Notes: generated by a model not told the origin, from the sequence alone. Positions 31,140 through 42,660 are shown, numbered from the stretch's first letter. The stretch is DNA of 64,000 nt from Zingiber officinale (GCF_018446385.1 NC_055990.1:27241891-27305890), one strand, 5' to 3'. Made by a program: numbers and translations.

Positions 31140-32060
31140 TGTGATCCGATGGTAAGGCCGGGCCCGCTCAGCAAAAGGGGCAATGACACGATGGTGGTTA
31201 AAGTCAAGACGGTCAACACCCCAATCATCATCGTCCGATCCGAAGTAATAGAACCCGATCGAACATCAATACAGCTCGACTCTAGACCGAGCTTCCGACG
31301 CTCAAAAGATCAAGTATCGGTGAATCCAGAGGCTGAGCGGCAAATCCGCTCGGACTTGCCTGAAATCTCAAAACCAACAGAGTGGAGTCACAGCCAAGCC
31401 GACGGTGGAAGGATGATCGAGCAGCTCTCCCACTCGACCCAAGGGCAAGGTCGCCTAAATGACTGAGGGCAGGCCAAGCAGCTCTCCCGCTCGGCCCCAG
31501 GAGGGGCAGCCATCCGAATGGACGAGGATCGGCCGAGTGGCTCTCCCGCTCGACCCAGAAGCAAACAAAGGAGTAGATGGTAATATCCTTCTGGGAACCA
31601 GTGCCACCGACATACGGCATGGTTGACGGCATGGTCAGGCAGAGGATCATCAGACGGATGCTTCCACTGTCTTGTCAAGGATATGCTCGGGCTGTTAAGG
31701 TATGGTGTCAGAGATGCTTTTCTGACACGTCTTTTCACGGTATGCTTTGAGAAGTGCGCATGCCTCGAGAAGCATGCACGCGCTCTCCGAGAGTCCTATA
31801 TAAAAACCCCCAAGCTTCGACGGAGGTATGAAACTCTACTGTAGCTACTGTTACGCTGCTACTTTCACTTCTCTTCGTTTCCTCACTTATACACCGTCGG
31901 AGGCTAACTTGAGCATCGGAGAGTCATCGCCGGGGAACCCCACTCTGGCTCGGCACTGACGTTATTGTGGTTGCAAGGTCCTTCAACTCGGAGTTCGTCA
32001 AGAGTCAATAGGAGCGTCACGTCTCCCAACGTCTATCACCTCGATTCTCGGACAAGATCA
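31140..32060 (+). repeat. right LTR of the palindromic element (plus orientation)
   Basis: Starts TGTGATCCGATGG after the polypurine tract and ends GGACAAGATCA at the ACTAC duplication. A CTATATAAAAA box (about 31,796-31,806) reads outward (rightward). Confidence 0.85.
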
Positions 32061-35000
32061 ACTACTATGATTATTATTATTATGATTGTATGTCATATTT
32101 AATATTTCCATTATTAATTAGATAATTTGTATAAATAAATCTTTGACTTCATCAATAAGATCATCCCAAAATAATTATTCACTATTTTCTTTATTTCTAT
32201 CATGGTATCAAAGTCATGATACATTATACTTATATCTTCCCTGAATCCCTCTTTTACTAATTCTCTTCTTTTAATTTTTTTTTATTCTCTTTTATATTTT
32301 CTCCTCCACGTTTCTTTTATCTGTTTTTCTTTTTCTTCTTTCTCTGTCTTTGTTTTTTTACCTCTTTTTCTCTCCATGTTTTTCTCCTTCATGCTTTTTT
32401 TCTCTGTCTCTATTTTCTTCTTTCCTCTGCCACTAACGCCAAATAATAATAAGGGATTTTGTCATCGCCCTTCTCCAGCCATCAAACTCTATTGGTGAAC
32501 TGCCCCATCAACGGCCTTCCTCCTCCAGTGAGATATAGGTCTCAGCGTCAATCATCACTAGGCGATTTCTGCTACCGCCCAACCAAGAAGTTGTGATCTC
32601 CTTGTATCATTGGATAGCAAGTTTCCAACCGCCGAAAATTCTTCCAGCAAGCCACAGCAGCAAACAAGGTTTATTACTATCAAAGGCCGAGTTATTTTAT
32701 TTTTGATGTGAAATACTCAGCAACATCATGGTGACCAAAAGCAAAGTTCATACCGATGTTAAATTTATCACATCATTGGTCATACTGGTATTCATTGCTC
32801 TAAAAGATTTAATTGATTTTATAGTTGAAGAATATATCAAATTTGTCTCAGAGTTGGACATATTGGTACTCAATGTCCTAAAAGATTTGGCTCAAATTTT
32901 GCTGTTGGTATTGCAGCATTAGGACAACCAACTATTTTACAAAAAGAACATGCATCTTCAAATTGACCACCACCTTCTTGGCAATCTATAACTCAGTCAT
33001 TTCATTCTGGAGCATTCTCACTTTCTTTCTCTCCTAATATAGTTTCAACGACTCCCGAGAACCCATGATGACATTCGGATTTTGGAGTAACTTATCATGT
33101 TACACCAGAGTATGATATTCTCACAGAGGCTTTGCCTTATCATGGACCCGATATGGTACAAATGGGTAATGGCTCAGGTTTGTAAATTACTCACCTTGGA
33201 AATACATCCTTTCACTCATGTGGTCGAACTTTTCGTATGCACAACACTCTTCATGTTCCTTCAATCACAAAAAATTTACTTTCTGTGCGTCAATTTGCTC
33301 TTGATAATAATGTGTCCTTTGAATTTCATCCTCATCATTATCTTGTAAAAGATCTCATGACAGTAATTATTTTACTCTAAGGAAGCATTAAAGACAACCG
33401 CTATCATCTTCAACCCACATATACTAATGTTTTTGTTGGAGAACACACTGACGAATTCTCTTGGCACGCACGTCTTGGGCATCCGTCTATACGTCTTGTT
33501 TAGAATATCATTAATCAGTATGGTTTAGCAAATTTTTAGCCTCTTCATCTCATTTATGTGAAACTTGTATAAAAGCAAAATCTCATAAATTATTTTTTAT
33601 GTCTTCTACTCACACCTCTAGTTTTCATTTATAAATTATTTACACCGATGTGTGGGGTTCTGCTCCTATTCTATAATTAAGGTTTTCTTTATTATGTTAT
33701 TTTTATTAATAATTTTAGCAAGTTTACTTGGGATTTTCTTATAAAAAGAAAGTCTTATCTCTTCGATATATTTTTTTGTTTTCAAAACTATATTGAGTGT
33801 TATTTTGATCGTAAAATACTCTCTCTCCATTATGATTGGGGAGGAGAATATCAAGCTCTTCATCGTCATCTTACCTCCTCTGGTATCCTTCATCGAGTCT
33901 CTTGTACGCACACTTCTGAACAAAATGGATCCGCCGAGAGGAAATATCGTCATATAATTGAAACTATCTTTGCTCTTCTTAGTCATGCCTCAATTCCGCT
34001 TACATTTTGGGATAACGCTGTCCAAACCTCAGTATACCTTATCAATCATTTGCCCACTCCACTACTTCAAAACAAAAGCCCCTTGAAAAGATTTTATAAT
34101 CGCTCTCCAGATTTCTCATTCTTTCGTATCTTTGGTTATATATGTTATCCTTGTTTGCGACCTTACTCTAAATACAAGTTAAACCCTCGATCTCAATAAT
34201 GTGTTTTCCTTGGTTATAGTGTTTGTATCATCGGTATCGTTGCCTAGATATATCAACTGGGCGGATATATATTTCTTAACATATTACTTTTGATGAGTCT
34301 CTCTTTCTATTTGTGTTGTTCCGTCGGACACTCCCTCAGACAATCAACACACTTTTCTAATTGCCCCTAATAGTATACCAGAACTATCATAGGTTGCTAC
34401 AACAAGACATACTCAAAGAACCAGGGAAGATGGATTTTTGGGCTCTTCTCCATCCCCACCAAATCTTGCAAACTCAATATCTAGCAATGTTTCGTTCTCT
34501 AGTCTTGATTCCCATCAATCTGACCACTCATCTCTGAGTAGTTCCAATGATGATACTTCTTGACGAATACTTCCTCTAAGCGAGATTTATGCTCGATGTC
34601 CACCAGTTTCCACCCGTTATCCTTTTCCATGGGCTTTAATTACTTTTCCAAGTTTTATTGAACCTACTAGCTTTACATAGACAGTCAAAGACCCAAATTG
34701 ACGTGTTGCAATGGCTACAAAGTTTGATGCTCTTCTCCATAATGAATCATGAACCTTAGTTCCTTGTACTCCATCTATGAATATTGTGGACTCTAAATGG
34801 GTTTACCGAATTAAGTATCAAGCAGATAGATCCATTGAACGTACAAAGCTTGCCTTATTACAAAAGGCTTTAGTCAATAACCAGGTATTGACTTCAATGA
34901 TACTTTCAGTCCAGTCGTCAAAATTACAACTATTAGATTGTTACTGTCTATAATTATTAGCTCCAATTGACCGATACAACAATTAGATATTTCCAATGCT

Positions 35001-35819
35001 TGTAAATTGGAGCAACAACCAGGTTTCATCCACCAACAACTTTCAACACATGTTTGTAAATTTCAGAAATCTTTATATGGTCTTCAACAAACACCTCGTG
35101 CATGGTTTCATCGTCTATCTAATTGGCTTCATATTTAGAGTTTTTCTGGATCAAAAATTGACTCTCGCTATTTTAAAAATGTAATGGAAATTTTACCATA
35201 TTTTTTCTAATTTACGTGAATGATATTTTAATAACTGGTAGTGATCAAGAAGACATCTCTTCATTCCTGCATATTCTTAATCAAGAGTTTCCGATTCGGG
35301 ACCTTGGCAAGACTCATTTTTTCCTTGGCATTGAGTTTCTTCCACATGCTGAAGGTTGTCTTCTCTCTCAGAGCAAATATATCACTGGACTTCTTAAATG
35401 AGCTAAAATGGATGACATGCGTCCTATCTCTACACCAATTATTAAAGGAGGTTTTAATGCTTCTTCTTTCTCTCCTTGAATGGCTGACTCCTAGATCTAT
35501 CGAAGTATTATTGGTACCCTACAATATGTCATCATTACACGACTTGACATTGCTTTCACAGTTAATCGTGTCTGTCAATTTATGTATTCTCCCACCGAGT
35601 ACTATTGGGAAAGTGTTAAGAGAATTCTTCGTTATCTTAAAGGCACGATTTTACATGGTTTTCTTTTATATCGTCAGTTCTTACTAGAGTTAAATGTCTA
35701 TAGTGATGCAGATTGGGCCGAATCTTCTGAAGACAAACGTTCGACTAGTCGATTTGCAATATTTCTTGGACGAAATCTTATTTCTTAGCTTTCAAAGAAG
35801 CAACCTATAGTCTCTCGCT

Positions 35820-38612
35820 TAGACTTGACCACGGTTTGGAATCGACAGTTGGACGGTTCGGAACCGCCGGTTCGACGGTTCCAGGCAGGTCGACCCTTAA
35901 CCTTAACCGCCTAAGACGGTTATGGTTCACGGTTCAGAACCACCGGTTCACGGTTCGTCACGGTTCGCCACGGTTCAAGATTAATATGTTACAAAAATTA
36001 AAAATTAAAAATTAAACATTAAACATTAAAAAATAGAAATTAAAATTTATTGAAAAAAGGACTTGCACTTATTTAAGTTGCCTACGTATCCCTTTAGGGG
36101 AATCAAAGCCCACATAGTTCTTTTACATTTTTATCCTTTTATATTTTCATTCACTTCCATTTCCTGTTCTTGTCGTATTTGTTCCTTCAGTATCAAAATC
36201 TTCAACTTCGTCATCTGAAAGTTGCATTCCTTGGATTATTTTCTCCGCTCTGGTCCAATCGTCCAGTAATGCTTGGGCTTCCAATGAGTCGGGAGACAAA
36301 GTTGATTGTCGTTCATCTAATATGTTGTCGCCGACACTGAACGTCTGCTCCATAGCAACAGTTGACACTAGACAAGCTAAAATTTCTTTTGCGATCACGA
36401 AGAGAACGGGAAAGCTTTGAGCCTTCTGTGACCACCACTTTAAGATATCGAAGTTTTCGCTATCTGCTTCATTAAAATCAAAAGAAGTCGTAAAATAATT
36501 CTCAAGTTCCTGTGTGGAACTTGAGGATCCTCGTGGACGTTTTGTCCGTTCTTTTAATAAGAGTTGTGCTTTTGTAAGTTTTAAATTACTACTAGTAGTT
36601 TGTTGTATTTCAGAAATATTAATTTGTGTTCTATATTTTGCATAATATTGATTATAAATATCATATAAATAAATTCTAATATTATATATAATATTAACTG
36701 GATCAGGGGAAGAAGAATCTTTAATTGGAATTAAAGCGTCATAATATAAAGTTAACATTTCTCGTAAAACTTCTAATTTAAATTTAGGATCTAAAGAAAA
36801 TGCAATTACATAAATTTCAGGAATTAAATAAAAATATTTTTCTCAATTAGTTTTCATAGCTAAGATGTAAGGAGATAAAGATTCATTATTAATATGTTCA
36901 TTTAAAACTAATACTATATTAAAAAAAAATTTAAAACTAATTGAGTAGTGGAATAATAAACATCAGAAAGTTGTTCAGTTGCATCATTAAATACTTTTAA
37001 AATTTCACAAATACTACTACAAATATTCCATTGTTGTGAAAATAAATATATATTAGTATTAGTGTTTTATGTAAAAAAAAATGAACATAATAATTCTTTA
37101 TATTGAAATGAATCTTGTAATAATTGGTATGTTGAATTCCAACGTGTTGGTACATCACGTGGAAATTTTTTAGGTCTCATTCCATTAATTTTACAAAACC
37201 TGCCCCATTATTTCATTATAGATGGATGAGACCATAAATAAGAAATTACAATTCTAATTGGTTTAATATAACCTTCTAAAATTTTTAAACCATCTTGAAC
37301 ACATAAATTTAAAACATTGCATACACAACGAATATGAAAAAAATAAACCTCCAATAATAGGTTGACAAATAAATTTTAGATCATCTATACAAGCGGTATT
37401 GGAACTAGCATTATCTAATGACATTGAAAATATTTTATGAGTTAAACCATATTTTTCTAAAATTAAACATAATAATTGTGCGATATTATGAGCATTATGT
37501 CATTCATCAAAAACTCTATAAGCTAATAATTTTTTTTGGAGGTTCCAAAAGTTATCGATCCAATGATAAGTCACACCCATATACGAATGTGTTTGTCAAT
37601 GATCACTCCAAATATCGGAACATAAAGAAACTTTATTATCTAATTTACTAAATTCATCAATTAAATTCTTTTTTCTTGTTTTACTAATTTTTTAATTGTA
37701 CGAGTAAGTGTAGTCCTAGGAACACGTTTAGCACATGGATTAAGACATTCTTTACAAAAATCTTTAAATGTGCATTTAGATCCAAAACTAAAAGAAGATG
37801 TTCGACGGAAACAAATTTAGCTAATGATTCTCTTAATTTATTATCCGAATATAAAAATAAACCGAAATCGGTACTACCGCTAGTTGAAGAAAATCTTGAT
37901 AATTGTGTTTGAGAACGGTCGAGTCCATATTCCGTCAGGTGCTTCATTTCTACATGACGACCCATAGCTGCCGCCGGCTTGGAATTTGTAGGAAGCATTG
38001 CAGTGCTTACATTTTGCACACATTTCTCCCGACGGAAGAGTGACATTCTCAAAATGTTTAGTGAAAATAGAAGACTTTAGAGGAGGAAGTTCCCGAACCT
38101 TAGAAGTAATTGCATCGGTACTTCCTTGTGTTTCGGGTGTCGGATTCAGAAGATGCTCGATCTCATCATCGGTGGATTGAATGTTGGGGTCCTCCTCCCG
38201 CGGATTCATTATTTGCTTTCCCTTCCGAGCTCGAAATGATGCACCTCTGCGGCCTCCTTCCATTGTAATTGAAAATTGACAACGAAAGCGTGTAAAGATT
38301 AGAGAATACAAAAATGAGATTAAGAGTAGAGAAGATGTGTGTGAAAAATGATGAAATGAGCTCTCTATTTATAGAGTTTTGATAGTAACAGACACTAAAT
38401 CATAGTGATTGATAAAAAAACGATCAAATGATCCTAACCGTTGAAAAAAATACCCAAAAAAACCCTCCCAACGGCTACGAACCGCCGGTTAACCTATGGT
38501 TCAAGCCGTTTAAAAAAATAAAAAAAATTTGCAGCTGAACCGCCGGTTCAACCCGCCGATTAACCAGCGGTTCGCCGGTTTTACAACCAATGAACCGGAA
38601 CCGGCCCAGCAA
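35820..38612 (-). mobile_element. hAT transposon (BED-finger, RNase-H-like) inside the Copia element
   Basis: Minus-strand transposase pieces. The N-terminal piece starts at 38,263 (MEGGRRGASFRARKG) and contains a BED-type zinc finger start (CAKCKHCNASYKFQAGGSYG). The C-terminal piece at 36,758-36,147 is an intact 203-residue frame with the hAT dimerisation region (YFTTSFDFNEADSENFDILK, FPVLFVIAKEILACLVSTVA, EQTFSVGDNILDERQSTLSP). The middle (36,800-37,870) is broken by stops and frameshifts. Subterminal regions on both sides carry repeated CGGTTCG/GAACCGCCGG motifs. The ends lie between TCTCTCGCTT and CTTGCTCTAG, which look like a diverged 8-bp duplication within the RNase H reading of the host Copia element. 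Exact ends are uncertain by about 5 bp. Confidence 0.75.
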
Positions 38613-39067
38613 CTTGCTCTAGAATTGAAGCTGAATATAAAGTTATCGCCAATGTGACATTCGAAATTATTTGGCTACAATCTCTTCTTTTGAAATTACA
38701 TTTTTTTCACCTGATATAGCCAAAATCTGGTGTGATAATACAGGAGCAATTTAACTTGTAGCAAATCCAGTCTTTCATGCTCGTACCAAGCACGTGGAGA
38801 TTGTTTTTTCATTTTGTTCATGAACATGTGGTGATTCGACAACTTTTGGTTTCTTACGTCTCTACGTAAGATGAAATTGTTGACATATTCACCAAACCAT
38901 TTTCTAGATAATGTTTTACCAAGTTAGTAATCAAACTCAATGTTCGGGTACTCTAGTTAAGTTTGTCGAGGGTAATGACACCAAAGAAAACAGTTATTAA
39001 AAATAATCTTGAATCATATTTGACATCGTGATCAAAGATTAACAGTAAAAGATAATATTTTCATATT

Positions 39068-39094
39068 ATTTATTATTATTATTATTATTATTAT
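39068..39094. repeat. (TTA)n microsatellite in the right Copia LTR
   Basis: About nine TTA units. A shorter run occupies the same place in the left LTR (near 32,072). Confidence 0.9.
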
Positions 39095-39206
39095 AATTAT
39101 ATGTCATATTTAATATTTACGTTAGATAATTTATATAAATAAGTCTTGGGCTAAATCAATAAAATCAACTCAAAATAATTATTCTTTATTTTCTTTATAT
39201 TTATCA

Positions 39207-39311
39207 AGGGTAGTAGCCGATCTCGACAGCGGCCCCACCTCCTTGGCCGGAGGAAGGAGGCAGCAGGGAGTACTTGGGCTCAGGCGAACCATCATCGTAC
39301 AAGTTCGTCAT
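39207..39311 (-). pseudogene. eIF3L fragment, first part (N-terminus)
   Basis: The minus strand starts at an ATG at 39,311 and reads MTNLYDDGSPEPKYSLLPP then SSGQGGGAAVEIGYYP, 35 codons that stop exactly at the Copia insertion. The next codons of the eIF3L N-terminus (PNFMPDFVKTF) resume at 28,631 on the far side of the element. Charged, low-complexity N-termini followed by YDPNFVPDSVK are usual in plant eIF3L. A leader-like region continues to about 39,480. Assignment rests on the continuity with the strongly conserved part at 28,510-28,631. Confidence 0.65.
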
Positions 39312-39856
39312 GCTTACAATCCGTGGGTGGATTAGGATTTGCTCTGCTTCGATTAGAGTTGGTAGGAAATGAAAGGAGAGCCCAGAGGCGATATAAGAAA
39401 CGAAAGGAGATTGGTTGTGGAGGTAGAGTGAGGGAGCTGGGAGGAGGAGGTGTATCCAGCGGAGTGCTTCGATGACATATCCAAAAAGAAGCTGAGCTGT
39501 GATATTGACATTACACGTGGCGACATGGAGGAGACTATTTTGATGTTATTTTCCTCTGCTCACTTCCATCGGATTTTAAGAGGACAAAAAATTGAGACAA
39601 AAGTAACCTACTTATGGCTGGAAAATCTATCTATCCATTATTTTGTTACATATATATAAACATGAGAAAGGATATCGATTCTTTGTAATCAGTCCTTTTC
39701 TTCATTAGCGTTCTCAAGTAAACGGCCATTAGTCACTTAAACCTATCACGTTCAGTCTACTAGTCTAGTTCGATCATCTTATCATAAGAAGGGCTAATTT
39801 AATTACAAGAATTACAATCGTCTCCCTACTTTTTTTCATCTTTAACACCTTGTTAT
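39312..39856. other. eIF3L 5' flank and spacer
   Basis: Purine-rich leader or promoter-like sequence to about 39,480, then AT-rich spacer up to the 3' end of the LRR gene. No other feature is seen. Confidence 0.35.
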
Positions 39857-41272
39857 TTACGTATTCTCTTCTCTTAAAAAAAGCGACAAAATTAACAAGT
39901 TGAATACGACAAAAACAACGCCCAGAGAAGAGAGAGTGGCATTCTCCGACGAGCGACCACCGGAGGTAAGGAAAACCGGGTGCGTAACCGCTGTCTTGTT
40001 GCAGCGTCTCAGGTATCGGCCTGCGGCGGCGGCGGCGACTTCGAGCTCCTCGCCCAGACACAGTTCGTGATTACCGGCCAACTTCAGCTTGCCGTCGAGG
40101 CGGCGGACGAAAACGGCGGAAAAAGGAACGCGGCCACGTAGCCCATTGTTCTCCAGGTTGATCTCCATGGCCGTGCTCTCCATCCGCTGGAATTGCTCCG
40201 GGAGCTCCCCTTCGAGTTTGTTATTGTCCAACGCCAGGTAGGTTACTCTTCCCAAGTAGACTCCCATCGATGCCGGAATGTTGCCGACCAGACCGAGCCG
40301 CGACATCCCGACGCCCAGGATGCCCCCCAGCTTCTCCCATATCTCTGGGATGGCACCGCCGACGGGGTTTCCGCTCAGGTGCATCTCCCGCAGGTTCTCC
40401 AGCTCTGCCAGCCATGCCGGCACGCCGCCGGTGAGTCGGTTGCCGCTCAGATCTAGAAGTTCCAGCCGTTTGAGATGACTGAGTTCAGCCGGGATCATGC
40501 CAGCTATTCTGTTGGAAGAGATGTCCAGCTTGACCAGCTCCATCAGGCTACCGATCTCGGACGGGATCGCCCCGCCGATGCGGTTCCCACTTAGATCCAA
40601 CACTTTGAGGAGGGCGAGTCGTCTTATCGAGCGAGGAATCTCGCCTCCGATACTGTTCTGCGAAAGGACTAGCTGCTCCAGGCCGCGGAGATCTCCAACC
40701 TCGGGAGGAATTATTGCGGATATCCGCGATCCGGAGATGATGAGGCGGCGCAGGCGAGACAGTCCGGTGATTCTGCCACCGAGACGGCCGCCGAGAGAAG
40801 GGTTCCGGTAGAAGGCAATCTCCTCGACGGTGGATGACAGATTCCAGAAATCGAGGGGGAGGATGGCATTCGCCGCGGTGAAGCAGTTGTAGAAGAATAC
40901 CTTTCGAAGGAAAGGGAACGAGGAGAGGGAGGTCGGGAGAGTTGCGTTCGGGCCGCACGGTGGGTTATTGGAGAAATCAGAGACGTTACCGAAGTTGAGC
41001 TCCACGACGTGAGGGGATCCGTCGTCGCCGGCGTCGTTAGAGGATGGAAAAAGATCGCAGACGAGTCCATGGGGGCCGAAGAGGCACAGATCGTCGGGGT
41101 AGAGCGAGCGCCAAGGAACAGAAGGGTTGACGGACTCGAGGGCGCGGTAGGCCGCCTCCTGCTCGAGTTCCGGCAAGCGTAGAAGCGGAAGTTCCACTCC
41201 ATCGCCGGCGACGACGATGCATCGGAGGAAGAAAACAACCAGAGAAACAAAGCAGCGACCTTCGAAAGCCAT
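39857..41272 (-). CDS. leucine-rich repeat protein, PII-2-like
   Basis: A single-exon gene for 471 residues with no interruption. The N-terminal signal peptide is hydrophobic (SLVVFFLRCIVVA). The cysteine-containing cap has PWRSLYPDDLCLFGPHGLVC and VSDFSNNPPCGPNATL, the signature of plant Piriformospora-indica-insensitive-2-type LRR proteins. About ten plant-type LRRs follow (residues ~150-400), e.g. LEQLVLSQNSIGGEIPRSI and LVKLDISSNRIAGMIPAEL. A hydrophobic C-terminal segment (LGVVFVVFNLLILSLFL) is a likely membrane anchor or GPI-type signal. There is no kinase domain, so it belongs with receptor-like proteins. Several N-glycosylation sequons (NATL, NLSS, NKTA) fit an extracellular domain. 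The known family member in Arabidopsis is needed for growth promotion by a root endophyte. The gene sits alone between transposon blocks and looks functional. Confidence 0.9.
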   Translation of the reverse strand: MAFEGRCFVSLVVFFLRCIVVAGDGVELPLLRLPELEQEAAYRALESVNPSVPWRSLYPDDLCLFGPHGLVCDLFPSSNDAGDDGSPHVVELNFGNVSDFSNNPPCGPNATLPTSLSSFPFLRKVFFYNCFTAANAILPLDFWNLSSTVEEIAFYRNPSLGGRLGGRITGLSRLRRLIISGSRISAIIPPEVGDLRGLEQLVLSQNSIGGEIPRSIRRLALLKVLDLSGNRIGGAIPSEIGSLMELVKLDISSNRIAGMIPAELSHLKRLELLDLSGNRLTGGVPAWLAELENLREMHLSGNPVGGAIPEIWEKLGGILGVGMSRLGLVGNIPASMGVYLGRVTYLALDNNKLEGELPEQFQRMESTAMEINLENNGLRGRVPFSAVFVRRLDGKLKLAGNHELCLGEELEVAAAAAGRYLRRCNKTAVTHPVFLTSGGRSSENATLSSLGVVFVVFNLLILSLFLREENT

Positions 41273-41944
41273 GGAGGAAGCAGATGAGGCAATGGCGGTA
41301 GCTTCTCACTTTTATAGCGAAACGCGAAGGAAGTTATTTCACGACAAAACCTCTAAAAATTTATACAATAACCGGATATGAATAATTGTTTCATTTTCTT
41401 AATATTGTCTAAATTACTTTAATATTCATTAAAATTATTCTCATTTTATTAAAATGTATTTTTTCAAAAAGGCAAAGTCATTACTTGTACTTTGAGGGCT
41501 TTACTGTCTTTTCGAATGGGAAGCCCAATGAGAATGTTCCGCGGACTCCGCCGATGTCTCGAGTTTCGTGCGACGAGCTCCCTCAAAGTTCTCAATGAAA
41601 GTGGCCGTCCTCCCTGATTAGGCGAGGAAGCGATGCGGTGCCGACGGGGCCTGCCGCTTTGTAGTGTTTGCAGTGTGGGCTAGACTGGTGGGAGAGTCGG
41701 GCCACGCGGCGGTGGAGAGGAGGCATAGGCTGGCGGCAGCCGCCGACAGCTGTGGGGCAGCGGCGGGCGGGGCGGTCGGGGGTTCGGGTTGCGCGCCGGA
41801 GAACGAGGGGCCCGGTGAGGATAAGTGTAGATTTACTGTTTTTCTGCCATCGCATTGCTCGGGCATGCATGCATGCTTATAAATTACTGGAATGGAATAA
41901 AATAAATAAATATAGAGTTTATATTTACTAGTTTGTTTTCCGTT
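41273..41944. other. LRR-gene promoter and flank
   Basis: The AT-rich 5' flank of the LRR gene (41,300-41,460) is followed by a GC-rich patch (41,520-41,870) whose short frames resemble no known protein. Functional content is unclear. Confidence 0.35.
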
Positions 41945-42130
41945 CGGATCCTCTCTCTCTCAATTTCTCTTTCTCCATATTTTCTTGTCGATCAGACGGA
42001 TCAGATTACATCTCAAGGATATTTTGTACATTATAAGAATACTACATACATCTTAAAGATATCATGATGTCTTAAAATATAATCTGGTCCGTCCGATCGA
42101 CAAAAGACATGGAGACAGAAAAATTTAAAA
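41945..42130. repeat. foldback / MITE-like inverted repeat
   Basis: Left arm TTTCTTGTCGATCAGACGG with its surroundings is mirrored by right arm CCGTCCGATCGACAAAAGA. The imperfect arms of roughly 80 bp can pair around a short centre near 42,030-42,045. The arms extend to CTCTTTCTCCAT on the left and ATGGAGACAGA on the right. It has no coding sequence. No certain target duplication was found, so the superfamily is open. Confidence 0.55.
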
Positions 42131-42359
42131 ATAAAAAATTTGATCTAGTTTGTTTATGTAATTCCTTTTGTATACTCATTACAATTTGTTCTCCAAAATG
42201 TCATTGTAACTCCAAATTAAAAAAAGTATGTATAAAATTATTGATGAACATTGATTTTTTTTCCCAGTTCCCCAACATTTTTCTGTTTCAGCATGTTAAA
42301 GAATATATCAATCATCGAACTCTAAATAATTTATAAAAACACTGAATATTATTTCGCAG

Positions 42360-42660
42360 GACAGAGGAGAAGGAGCTTTAATCCTCAATAAAACTCCTGT
42401 CCCAGCATCATTATGCAGTGCTGACCCAGATGGGCCCCACAAAGGCATTCGGCGGTCCCCACTCGATGATGCGGAGCAGCGGTGCTGGAGGCGGTCTCCC
42501 TGGCCATCTCCTCCACCGGGTCACGGCCAGTACAGTAACACTGAAACGCGGCCAAGTCCAGCTGGATGGCCCTATCCCTGATGCTGACGTCATTACGTGC
42601 TCGTGGGTTCCATGGTGACCTGGCATTTGCTGAGCTGGATTTATATAGACACACAATTTA
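42360..42660. promoter_or_regulatory. promoter-like GC-rich island without a recognisable gene
   Basis: Contains TATATAAA on the minus strand (about 42,641-42,648), the palindrome TGACGTCA (42,585-42,592), TGGGCCCCAC and GGTCCCCAC boxes. Short open frames cross it on both strands (for example a minus-strand frame of 71 codons from 42,626), but none resembles a protein I know. It stands out sharply from the AT-rich surroundings. It may be an orphan promoter or a small unannotated gene. Confidence 0.3.

Larger units (their letters stand above)
28766..32060. mobile_element. palindromic LTR element with inverted LTRs
   Basis: A 3.3-kb element flanked by the perfect 5-bp duplication ACTAC (28,761-28,765 and 32,061-32,065). 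It has two arms of equal length by my count (28,766-30,128 and 30,698-32,060, about 1,363 bp each) in inverted orientation around a 569-bp unique centre. Each arm consists, from outside in, of a ~921-bp LTR, a polypurine tract (GAGGGGGAGGCA on the right; its near-complement on the left) and about 440 bp of the same internal 3' sequence. The LTRs therefore point outward, instead of being direct repeats. The arms differ by roughly 5-10% by eye. No primer-binding site is seen. It lies in the left LTR of a Copia element. The family is probably Ty3-related and non-autonomous, judged from LTR style and the gene fragment in the centre. Confidence 0.85.
28632..39206 (+). mobile_element. decayed Ty1/Copia retrotransposon with short LTRs
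   Basis: A fossil Copia element, plus orientation. The left LTR is about 28,632-32,202, interrupted by a nested palindromic element; its own sequence is only about 270 bp. The right LTR is about 38,973-39,206. Both begin near TAATGACA and end TATCA. A tRNA-Met-type primer site follows the left LTR (TGGTATCAAAGTC, 32,203). Weak but orderly traces of gag, integrase (the ARLGHPS motif near 33,470), reverse transcriptase (34,690-35,460) and RNase H (35,520 on) follow. The coding region is heavily broken, with many disruptions, so the element is old. A hAT transposon lies in its RNase H region (35,820-38,612). The whole element is inserted in an eIF3L gene fragment. The short LTRs suggest an Ale/Retrofit-like lineage; tentative. 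Confidence 0.8.
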
